From Candidatus Nanohalococcus occultus (GTDB taxonomy: Archaea; Nanohalarchaeota; Nanosalinia; Nanosalinales; Nanosalinaceae), in contig NZ_CP104395.1 of assembly GCF_029207735.1 (NCBI RefSeq), forward strand, positions 186,001 to 250,000: DNA of 64,000 bases. Direction: 5' to 3'. The position numbers and the translations under genes are program-made. Shown in pieces: positions 57,189-64,000 of this stretch. The first letter of the stretch is position 1. Each line of letters starts with the position of its first letter. The notes below the pieces were generated by a model. The model made no database searches. It saw only the letters and a program-made list of their open reading frames with translations, and was not told the origin of the DNA.

Positions 57189-59360
57189 TCAGCTGTATTC
57201 TTCCTCAATTATCGAACGTATCGACTTCGAGGTCTTTTCTCCGATACCTTTAACTTCCTTCAGCTCCTCTTCTGATGCGTTAAACACTTCTTCGATCGAA
57301 CCGAACTCTTCGAGAAGCCTGCGAGCAATCTTCGTGTTAATATCCGGTATTCCTGCTACAACGAACTCCTGTAGTTCTCTGCGGGTTTTCGGAGACTTTT
57401 CTCCTCTAACTGATATCTCTCGGTTTTTCTCCTCTTGTTCTCTTTTCGCCAGAGACTCAAGTAACTCTGCGGTTTCTTTTTCACCGTCGCTCCAGAGAAT
57501 CGGTATGTTGTAATCGACGGTGATCGATGCGAGTGCGCCACGGATCGCATCAGGGTGAACGTCTCGGTGACTGTACAGTTCCTTTCCTTCAACGATTATC
57601 ACGGGCTGTTCGAACTGTGTGATCTCATTTAACTGGTTGAAAAGCCGGTTGTCCAGTATAGAATCAACTAAATCTTCTGCGGCCTTTCTCTCGATAGCCG
57701 TACGGTCCGAGACCAGGAAATCTCCTACATCAAGCCTCTGTTTGTTTACAATAACGTCTTTCCGGGAGAGATGTTTTGCCACTGCGTTTTCCCGGTCATC
57801 GGCGTAAATCTCAAGCTTATCTTTCTCATCTTCATCTTTGTCTTTCTTGTTGCTGCCGTTGAACTCATCCAGACTCCGATTTTTACTTTCCTGCTCTAAG
57901 GTCTCGTTTTTCAGCTCCTGTAGAACGCGGTTCATCTTCTTTTTCTTGTGGTGTGCGCTCCAGTAGCTTCCCTCATCCCGCGTGTTTTCCGCCATTAAAA
58001 CGATTACTGCTCCTTCCTCCTGTCTACCGGTTCTACCGCTTCTCTGAATGTCTCGGATGCCAGAAGCGACCGGTTCGTAGAATACCACGTAGTCAACGGC
58101 AGGTATATCCAGTCCTTCCTCTCCCACGCTGGTTGAGACCAAGACCTGGTACTCTCCTTGATCGAACTGGCTCAAAACATCGATTTGCTCGGTCTGACTC
58201 ATCCCTTCCTCGCCTTGCTGGCCTATAAAACGTGTGGCATCGATTCCTTTCTCTCCTAGTTTCTCAGCTATCTTCTTAGCGCTCGCACGGTACTCTGTAA
58301 ACACGATAGCTTTCTCATCTTCCTCTATCTCCAGTATTTTCTTTAACTCTCCGAGCTTCGGGTGTTCTATGTCTTTTTTCATCAGGTACTCGATCATCGC
58401 CTTTCCCTCCATGAAGTTCTTATCGTTTAACGCTCGAGAGGCGGCTTTAGAGTCATCGCTTTCCAAACCTTGAACGTACTCATAGCACTGACTTACTCCC
58501 TGAGTTTCAAGCAGTTCGATTGCCTGAGAAATCTTCAAACAGGCGGCTACAACAGATATTGCCTTGTAAAGTTTTGGATCGTCTTTCTTCGACATCTCCG
58601 CACTTATCTGCCCTCTGAGTTTCAGTAAGTCTCCTTTGTGGACGTTCGAGACCGAATTGATCTGTCCCAGCTTCTTGAGTTTTTTCAGCTGGGTTCGTTT
58701 AGCTTCCTCGAAGTCGTTTTTGGCCTTCTGGAACCGGTCGTCAAGCTCGACTTTCCGCCATTCGACCTCCTTGTCCTGTATGTACGGCTCTACGTCCGGA
58801 TCGTCCTCTGTTCGGACCTCGAAGTTCTCTATCTCCAGGTTTTCAGCTACCTCCATGATCTTTTCCTTACTTCCGCCCGGTGAAGCCGTCAAAGCCAGTT
58901 TTTGGCAGCTGAACTTCTCGCTGATGAAGTTATACGAGTAGTCTCCGGATGCCCGGTGTGCCTCGTCGAATATTACAAGTGAAAACTCATCTAACGGAAC
59001 TTTACCTGATATTAGGTCGTTTTCAACCACCTGAGGGGTTCCGAAGAACACTCGGTCGGTCTCCCACATCTCGTATCTTTTATCCGGCCGGGTCTTGCCT
59101 GTCATTATAGACATCTCCTCTTCCGGCACTTTCAGGAAGCTGTTGAAGCTCTTGAGATGTTGTTCGACCAGTGGACGGGTCGGCGCCATGAAAAGAACTT
59201 TTCCTTCCTCTAGCTTCATCGAGGCAACCATTGCTGCGATAACTGTCTTTCCCAGGCCCGTTGGCAGCACGACAAGCGTGTTCGAACTTGAGGCTGATGC
59301 TGCTATAACTTCCTGGTAGGTTCTTGATTCTATCTTATCGGTTTTCAGAAGCCCTGGCAC
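57189..59360 (-). CDS. hef: Hef-type helicase/nuclease (XPF/FANCM family)
   Basis: A 723-residue DNA repair enzyme for stalled forks. The N-terminal SF2 helicase has LPTGLGKTVIAAMV (motif I), MAPTRPLVEQH, IFDEAHRASGDYSY (DEAH) and SGRTGRQEEGAV (motif VI). The XPF-type nuclease near residue 530-610 has YADDRENA, VGDFLVSDRTAIERKAAED (ERKxxxD active site). Two helix-hairpin-helix motifs end the protein (VKGIGEKTSKSI). Length and order match euryarchaeal Hef. It lies downstream of the HerA and small membrane-protein genes. Confidence 0.95.
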   Translation of the reverse strand: MPGLLKTDKIESRTYQEVIAASASSSNTLVVLPTGLGKTVIAAMVASMKLEEGKVLFMAPTRPLVEQHLKSFNSFLKVPEEEMSIMTGKTRPDKRYEMWETDRVFFGTPQVVENDLISGKVPLDEFSLVIFDEAHRASGDYSYNFISEKFSCQKLALTASPGGSKEKIMEVAENLEIENFEVRTEDDPDVEPYIQDKEVEWRKVELDDRFQKAKNDFEEAKRTQLKKLKKLGQINSVSNVHKGDLLKLRGQISAEMSKKDDPKLYKAISVVAACLKISQAIELLETQGVSQCYEYVQGLESDDSKAASRALNDKNFMEGKAMIEYLMKKDIEHPKLGELKKILEIEEDEKAIVFTEYRASAKKIAEKLGEKGIDATRFIGQQGEEGMSQTEQIDVLSQFDQGEYQVLVSTSVGEEGLDIPAVDYVVFYEPVASGIRDIQRSGRTGRQEEGAVIVLMAENTRDEGSYWSAHHKKKKMNRVLQELKNETLEQESKNRSLDEFNGSNKKDKDEDEKDKLEIYADDRENAVAKHLSRKDVIVNKQRLDVGDFLVSDRTAIERKAAEDLVDSILDNRLFNQLNEITQFEQPVIIVEGKELYSHRDVHPDAIRGALASITVDYNIPILWSDGEKETAELLESLAKREQEEKNREISVRGEKSPKTRRELQEFVVAGIPDINTKIARRLLEEFGSIEEVFNASEEELKEVKGIGEKTSKSIRSIIEEEYS

Positions 59361-59402
59361 AGTGAAAATGGGCGCTGAAACTTGATAAATCCGAACCGCC
59401 GG

Positions 59403-59924
59403 CTAGTTGAAATTCATGTTCAATCCGTCGTTTGCCGGTGTCTCGAAAGCCCTCAGAATTCTGAAACCTACAATGGTCAGCAAAACAAATACTCCGCCTG
59501 CCTTCAAAGTCACATCATCTACCGGTATACCTGTCTTTACCACGACAACTGTAACATGCCCCAGTGGATAGATTACATCTGCGCTGGAAAGTCTGAACGC
59601 CCAGCTCTCGCTCCATTTGTGGAAAAAGTTCATATAACCCATGAAGCTTCCTACGCCCAGAACTACGAGTGTTGCGAGTCTTTCCAGTTCGGTATCGAGT
59701 GCGCCGGTCAGATAAAGGTTTAATCCGGTTGAAATCCAGATAACTGCGTTCCCGACCGAGGTGTTCCATCCTAGTTCTTCGTTCGTGTGTTTCCCGAAGT
59801 AAAGCTCTATTACGAATGCGCCGAGTATAAGCGGTAATAGTGAAGAAAGTAGCTCCGGATTGTTTAAGGGTGCTGTAGCGAACTCTATTATCCGTGATTC
59901 GACGGTTGGGTTCTGGAAAGCCAT
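59403..59924 (-). CDS. Membrane protein cotranslated with the HerA-like ATPase
   Basis: A 173-residue polytopic protein with five or so helices (LLPLILGAFVIELYFG, VGNAVIWISTGLNLYLTGAL, LATLVVLGVGSFMGYMNFF, DVTLKAGGVFVLLTIVGFRI). Its ATG overlaps the stop of the upstream HerA-like gene by one base. No family is recognised. Position between HerA-like ATPase and Hef is curious but gives no function. Confidence 0.68.
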   Translation of the reverse strand: MAFQNPTVESRIIEFATAPLNNPELLSSLLPLILGAFVIELYFGKHTNEELGWNTSVGNAVIWISTGLNLYLTGALDTELERLATLVVLGVGSFMGYMNFFHKWSESWAFRLSSADVIYPLGHVTVVVVKTGIPVDDVTLKAGGVFVLLTIVGFRILRAFETPANDGLNMNFN

Positions 59925-62900
59925 CAGTCTTCGAATGCGTCCGGTGTTCCGCCTGCGTGCCAGGATTTTCTAGGTCTCATCTGTATAGGATAGATTCGCT
60001 CGGAGTTATCGTCAAGTAAAAGCCCGACTCCTTTCTTATCTGGTAATGCGTCGATGTAATGCTGTATGTCATGGCGCATGTAGGTATGCATGATGTTTCC
60101 AAGCGAGTCGATGTCTTCCTTCGAGGTCAGCCGGTGGGAAAGAATTACATCGCACTGTGAGAGCGCATCAGGGTTTAATTTAGCGGGCTGTTGGGTGGCC
60201 AAAGCTAAGGATACGCCGGGTTCACGGCCGATCTTAACCCAACGCATCAACGGATGGGAGGCAGCGGTCTGTCCGTCGGCCGGGAGGAACTCGTGGGCCT
60301 CATCTATCATCATCCAGACGATAGGCATCTCGTTTTCGTTTAGACCCTCCATTTCATCGATTTCCTCGATACGACGGGCGGTCATACGTCTTCTAAGTAT
60401 TCTTTTAGCAAGTAAACCGACTACAAGCGAGCGCACGCTCCATCCATCACCCATCTCTCCGAAAACCGAGACATCGATTATCGAGAGCTGCCCGCGGTTG
60501 GTAAACTCTTCAAGCGAGGATTTTTCCCCGAACACGCCCCACTCTTTCGCGCTCATAAACCGGTTCTGTAAGCGGTTTTTCACATCATCCGGGAAATCGA
60601 ACCGTTCTATTACCTCGAGTATCCGGTCTATATCATAGTCCTCGAAGTTCTCGCTCATCTTCGATATAACTCTCTCGAGCAGTATTCCGGTCTCCGAGTT
60701 CATCTCGAAGCCGAAAGCCATCGCCCATTCGTCGGCGGTCAGATTGCTCGGCTTCAACGTAAAGGTGTCGTCGTAGGTCATCTCTCCTTTCTCGAACTCT
60801 CCGACCTTACCCTTTGGTATGTACACGTTCGCATCGAAGGCATCCGGGTTCAAACCCCAGTCTTCCAAAAGCGATGCCGCACGGTCGTTTGGACGTTTCA
60901 TCGACCAGTAGATCCCCATGGGATCGATTATAATTGTCGAAAGGTTATCCGAGATGTCAGATGTCTGTAATTCCTCCGCTAAGGTGCCTAGTGAGTAGCT
61001 ATTGTGGCAGAGTATTCCTCCGGAACCGGCAGTAAAGGAGTGATCTTCCTGAACTGTCAGATCGTATACCCATCCGGAGTACTCGACTTTCCTTATTTCT
61101 TCTATTTCATCCCAGAATATATCGGAGTTTGCCAGCGCTTTCAGTTCCTTGAGCTTTTCTCTTGCCTCAGCTAAGTCGTGATCCCTGTGGACGAGCTTTA
61201 ATGCTGGAGCGGTCAGCTTTTCCGGTTTTTTTTGGAACTTTTTGTACGAGAGGAATCGACGATCCGATCTTGAGTAACCTAGCTCTTCGTTAAGATCTTT
61301 CCATTTGATACCTGATTTTTCCACAAGCTCTTCGAGTTTATCTACCCTTGGCTGGTCTTCGACTGCGGACTTAAGCTCGGTCAGCTCTTGTAAGTGCTTA
61401 TCAAGGTTTCTAACGATTTGATTCAGTTTCTGTCTGCTTGGTTGATATTTGCCGTCTTCATAGGCTTTGAGCGACTGTTTGTGTTTAGCGACCTGCGTTC
61501 TATCTGCTCCCATCAGGTTTCTACACTTCCTTATTTTCTCCCCGCAGGGTATGGTATCGATGTTTGTATTCTCCTCCTTTATCGCTGAATCCAGGCTTTC
61601 CTTCTTGTATCTGATTGAGAATCCTATCTGGTCTCTGAACTTCTGGAGTGATTTGCTGCCTGATACAGTTACTTGGTGGTACTTCCGGACTTTCTGTTCT
61701 TCAGTGTTGGCAGCATACTTGTGCTTTTCATTAGTTCTTCCAATTATCCCAAATCTCAGCAACATGTAATTGAGAGCGCTAGCTATCTCTTCACTAGCAG
61801 TCATCAGATCAATCTGTTGGTCGGTTACATTTGCCTCGCAGTCAAAATACTTCTGTAAGAACTTGGAAGCAGTCTCTCTGCCTGAACTGATTATGAAATC
61901 AGGGATCTCTTTGTTGAAAGAGTTCTGTCCGGTGATATATCCGTTTTCCTCTAAAAACTTTTCGAGAGCTTTGGAGTTGGCGTAAAGCGTGCTTTGATCC
62001 ATCTGTTTTATATCAAGGTCGAAGAAGTCTTCGCCCAGCTGTTTGAAACGATCCAGGAACTCCTGGTTGTTGTTTGTGAAAAGTATTCTATAGTTTCCGT
62101 CCGTGACTTTCTGCTCATGTCCTTCGGCTATCAGGTATGCTAAGAACTCTCCAAGCTCAGGTGATACTGTCTCAGGTGCCTCAATCGGTTTTGCCTTTCC
62201 AAACCGGTAATGGCTGTCCGTCTTGACTTGTTCGAGAAGCTTCTGACCTTTCTCAGTTGTGCTTATGGTTCTACCTTTCCTCGTTATCAATCCTTTTTCA
62301 TCGGCTCTATCTACCATCGAATGAAAAGAGCCTGAACCGTCCGAAGCTGAGGGAATCTCTGTGCTCTCATGTTCCAGAAGTCTGGCCTCTCGTCTGTTCA
62401 GAGAAGAGTAATTTGCTTTTTGGAATGCTTTGGGTACCGAAAGCTCACTGTCTTTGAAATCCAGATCGATCTTTCTAGGTATGCCTATTTTCTCGCCTTC
62501 AGATAGTCTATCTGTGTTTTCCCAGCCGTTGACAGTTAGAAGAGGGTGCTCTCCTGTGACGGTGATTTTCCGCCCCGATCTTGTCTTAAGTTTGAAAAGC
62601 GTTTCATCGACTTTTTTCCGGTAACCTGCCTCAATTCTATTTTTTGAAATCTTATGCTCGTTTACTGACTGAACGGTACCGCCCTCGAACCTGAAAAGCT
62701 GTTCGCCGTCGTCGTCGATCTCCGTAGAGTCGTTCTCTCGCTGGTTGAAAATCTCTCTTATTTCTTTTAGGCCGGTTTCAGTTAGAACCTTCTCATCAGG
62801 TAGGAGGCATTTTCCCGTTCCTCGTTTTCCGAAGACACCCATGACGTGAGGTTTGGCGAGATCGAAATGTATCGGGTTGGCTTTGTGCGCCTCCTCGTTT

Positions 62901-62992
62901 TCCCCTACAAGGTGTTTTCCGATCACTCCTGTGCCTTTCAGGCCGTGTTCCTCGAAATCTTCATCGCTTCTTCCAACGGATATCTTCGGCAT
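59924..62992 (-). CDS. HerA-like ATPase with intein in the P-loop
   Basis: A 1022-residue precursor. Extein residues 1-61 end in VFGKRGTGK; an intein fills residues 62-664; the C-extein (665-1022) resumes SYSLGTLAEEL, restoring Walker A GKRGTGKS. Walker B is WMMIDEAHEF, and ATQQPAKLNPDALSQCDVILS is the HerA sensor region. The mature protein would be about 419 residues, a short DUF87/HerA ATPase lacking a clear HAS barrel. Until splicing, ATP binding is impossible. HerA proteins translocate DNA with NurA; no nurA is in the window. A membrane-protein gene and hef follow in the same direction. Confidence 0.93.
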   Translation of the reverse strand: MPKISVGRSDEDFEEHGLKGTGVIGKHLVGENEEAHKANPIHFDLAKPHVMGVFGKRGTGKCLLPDEKVLTETGLKEIREIFNQRENDSTEIDDDGEQLFRFEGGTVQSVNEHKISKNRIEAGYRKKVDETLFKLKTRSGRKITVTGEHPLLTVNGWENTDRLSEGEKIGIPRKIDLDFKDSELSVPKAFQKANYSSLNRREARLLEHESTEIPSASDGSGSFHSMVDRADEKGLITRKGRTISTTEKGQKLLEQVKTDSHYRFGKAKPIEAPETVSPELGEFLAYLIAEGHEQKVTDGNYRILFTNNNQEFLDRFKQLGEDFFDLDIKQMDQSTLYANSKALEKFLEENGYITGQNSFNKEIPDFIISSGRETASKFLQKYFDCEANVTDQQIDLMTASEEIASALNYMLLRFGIIGRTNEKHKYAANTEEQKVRKYHQVTVSGSKSLQKFRDQIGFSIRYKKESLDSAIKEENTNIDTIPCGEKIRKCRNLMGADRTQVAKHKQSLKAYEDGKYQPSRQKLNQIVRNLDKHLQELTELKSAVEDQPRVDKLEELVEKSGIKWKDLNEELGYSRSDRRFLSYKKFQKKPEKLTAPALKLVHRDHDLAEAREKLKELKALANSDIFWDEIEEIRKVEYSGWVYDLTVQEDHSFTAGSGGILCHNSYSLGTLAEELQTSDISDNLSTIIIDPMGIYWSMKRPNDRAASLLEDWGLNPDAFDANVYIPKGKVGEFEKGEMTYDDTFTLKPSNLTADEWAMAFGFEMNSETGILLERVISKMSENFEDYDIDRILEVIERFDFPDDVKNRLQNRFMSAKEWGVFGEKSSLEEFTNRGQLSIIDVSVFGEMGDGWSVRSLVVGLLAKRILRRRMTARRIEEIDEMEGLNENEMPIVWMMIDEAHEFLPADGQTAASHPLMRWVKIGREPGVSLALATQQPAKLNPDALSQCDVILSHRLTSKEDIDSLGNIMHTYMRHDIQHYIDALPDKKGVGLLLDDNSERIYPIQMRPRKSWHAGGTPDAFED
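61001..62809 (-). mobile_element. Intein with LAGLIDADG homing endonuclease (603 residues)
   Basis: The N-terminal splicing block is CLLPDEKVLT (Cys1), block B is VTGEHPLLTVNGW, block F is WVYDLTVQEDHSF and block G ends GGILCHN, followed by Ser as the +1 residue; all splice residues look intact. Two LAGLIDADG-like helices, FLAYLIAEGH and FLQKYFDCEANV, carry Glu at the catalytic position, so endonuclease activity is plausible. A roughly 150-residue helical stretch between the second endonuclease half and block F (RKCRNLMGADRTQVAKHKQ...) resembles an HTH-like DNA-binding segment. Insertion in an ATPase P-loop is a known intein preference. Confidence 0.92.
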
Positions 62993-63026
62993 AAACTAGT
63001 TTTCCCGGTCCGTGAATAAAATGGTT

Positions 63027-63629
63027 TTACAGTGGAAGCGCTAGACCAAGGATTCCGAACGCGATGAAACCAACCCAGGCAAAACCGGAGTGTATCAAGA
63101 TATGTGCGCCGTCAAGATCGCCGTCGATCAGCGGAGTCTCTTTCAACGGAATCAGCTGGAAAAGTACGAACAAGCTGATCGATTTCGAAATCATGAAAGC
63201 GCCTAGACTGTAGGTGATGAATGCTGTAGAAAGCATGGCGATCATTCCCATTGATGCGATCCAGTAGCGTCTTTTGGTCCATACAACGTCGATGTCGCGG
63301 CCCCAGCTCTCGTAACGATCGTTAGAATAACTGTTGAAAACCGGTAATATTAATGCCAGCGGATAGCTGCTGAAAAAACCGGCTACAGCGCCTAGGAGTG
63401 TGAGTGCGAGACCTGGTTTCGAAAGCTCTACATCTACCTTGGCTCTTATCTGCTGGGCTACCGAACGCTGTCCTAGTTCGCGCGCTCCGAGTGCTAGGAA
63501 GCCTGCGAGAAAACCGTTGGTTACTGATGAAAAATTGAAACTTCCTTGAAGCCCGATGAATGCGGCTGTGAGTGCGAATATGCCTATACCTAAGTTGATC
63601 AAATCCTCTTTATCTGGTTCTGCGCTCAC
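63027..63629 (-). CDS. Degenerate site-2-protease-like (M50) membrane protein
   Basis: A 200-residue protein with about six helices. The order resembles archaeal M50 proteins: FLALGARELGQRSVAQQI sits where HELGHRxxAR is expected, followed by membrane helices, and FQLIPLKETPLIDGDLDGAH matches the NxxPxxxLDG second motif. The zinc-binding HExxH has become AREIG-like ARELGQ, so proteolysis is unlikely; it may be a pseudoprotease that binds substrates. It begins the gene run leading to the HerA-like ATPase, 35 nt upstream. Confidence 0.65.
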   Translation of the reverse strand: MSAEPDKEDLINLGIGIFALTAAFIGLQGSFNFSSVTNGFLAGFLALGARELGQRSVAQQIRAKVDVELSKPGLALTLLGAVAGFFSSYPLALILPVFNSYSNDRYESWGRDIDVVWTKRRYWIASMGMIAMLSTAFITYSLGAFMISKSISLFVLFQLIPLKETPLIDGDLDGAHILIHSGFAWVGFIAFGILGLALPL

Positions 63630-63662
63630 ATTTACAGAATTGAATTTGCTGGTTAAAAACTT

Positions 63663-64000
63663 CTAGATCGAGAGATTCTGACACATCTCGGCAACCGAGT
63701 AACTCTGGGAATCCCGTAAAATCTCCGGGTAATCTTTGATCTCATCGAGGTGTAAACCTGGCTCACCGTTTTCATAGCGTTCTCGGACTTCTTCCCAGGG
63801 AACCATGTATGCTTTGCGCGGTCGGCCGACTCCTCGTTTGAATTCGACGGCCAAGAAACCGGTGCGTCCGCTTCTATCAAGGAAATCGGAGATCCGTGCG
63901 ACCTGGTGGCCGCCTTTGGACTCGGAAAAGTGCTGGGAAAAATACAGTTTGTTCGTACTGGATGTCTTTACCGACTTGTTTTCTATAGCAAGGTAGAACA
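63663..64000 (-). CDS. RecU-like Holliday junction resolvase, C-terminal part
   Basis: The reading frame is open to the right edge, so the start is outside the window. The visible 112 residues read FYLAIENKSV, NKLYFSQHFSESKGGHQVAR, ISDFLDRSGRTGFLAVEFKR and VPWEEVRERYENG. This order (Glu-x-Lys strand, Phe-rich loop, HQ helix, then a beta strand) resembles the RecU/PD-(D/E)xK Holliday junction resolvase fold. The expected E-x-K is represented by ENKS. A shorter in-frame TTG at 63854 would drop the catalytic strand. Next to HerA and Hef it completes a recombination-repair neighbourhood. Confidence 0.55.
   Translation of the reverse strand, partial: FYLAIENKSVKTSSTNKLYFSQHFSESKGGHQVARISDFLDRSGRTGFLAVEFKRGVGRPRKAYMVPWEEVRERYENGEPGLHLDEIKDYPEILRDSQSYSVAEMCQNLSI

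Noticed and set aside
1-64000. CRISPR arrays, insertion sequences, prophage genes or rRNA genes.
   Set aside because: No regularly spaced repeats, transposase motifs, phage structural genes or rRNA segments were seen. The only mobile element visible is the intein.

Overview
The window looks like a chromosomal segment of a small-genome, salt-adapted archaeon, most likely a nanohaloarchaeon or related DPANN lineage. This is inference from gene content, not from a marker-gene tree. The signs are archaeal-type GlyRS, TrpRS and PheRS, TruD, Pth2, Hef and HerA; an intron-containing tRNA-Val; class III signal peptides with a matching prepilin peptidase; an archaeosortase; Glu/Asp-rich proteins; moderate GC; and very tight gene packing. 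Most first genes have a TTTAAA/TATA-type element centred about 25-30 nt before the start codon, so leaderless transcription appears to be the default. A few genes for predicted abundant surface proteins instead have a clear Shine-Dalgarno sequence, and some have hairpin-plus-U-tract terminators.

Layout. 0-5.3 kb: two unrecognised genes, a rhomboid protease with an AN1 zinc finger, a DoxX-family protein, GlyRS and phosphoglycerate kinase. 5.3-13.5 kb: a run led by a 23-residue peptide ending in six aromatic residues out of seven, then an unknown gene, an M28-like peptidase, an AstE/AspA-like deacylase, TrpRS, a SpoIIM-like membrane protein, and PheRS alpha and beta. A structured RNA with C/D-box features follows pheT. 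13.6-18.9 kb: PspC, MazG-like, NDK, a secreted Cys-rich protein, a HerA-like ATPase, tRNA-Val(UAC) with a 71-nt intron, Pth2 and TruD.

19-41 kb is dominated by the cell envelope: a membrane glycosyltransferase, a thioredoxin-fold protein without CxxC, a membrane-anchored winged-helix regulator, several large secreted or anchored proteins rich in N-glycosylation sequons, and a MoxR/DUF58/VWA operon extended by an acidic coiled-coil protein and a membrane metalloprotease. It also holds a probable major surface protein, a MinD-type ATPase, a coiled-coil protein with an OB-like end, and a 948-residue surface protein whose cytoplasmic tail ends in a C2H2 zinc finger. PEP synthase (41.2-43.7 kb) carries an extra C-terminal winged helix.

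43.8-57.1 kb is a type IV pilus locus: a five-gene overlapping operon of pilin-like proteins, two stand-alone pilins, two TadC-type membrane proteins, a TadA-type ATPase, a prepilin peptidase, two coiled-coil proteins and an archaeosortase-like enzyme. 57.2-64 kb is a DNA-repair neighbourhood: Hef, a HerA-like ATPase split by a 603-residue intein in its P-loop, two membrane proteins (one apparently a degenerate site-2 protease), and the C-terminal part of a RecU-like Holliday junction resolvase at the right edge.

The most novel signal is the aromatic-rich leader peptide ahead of the TrpRS/PheRS gene run. It suggests peptide-mediated, attenuation-like control in an archaeon.
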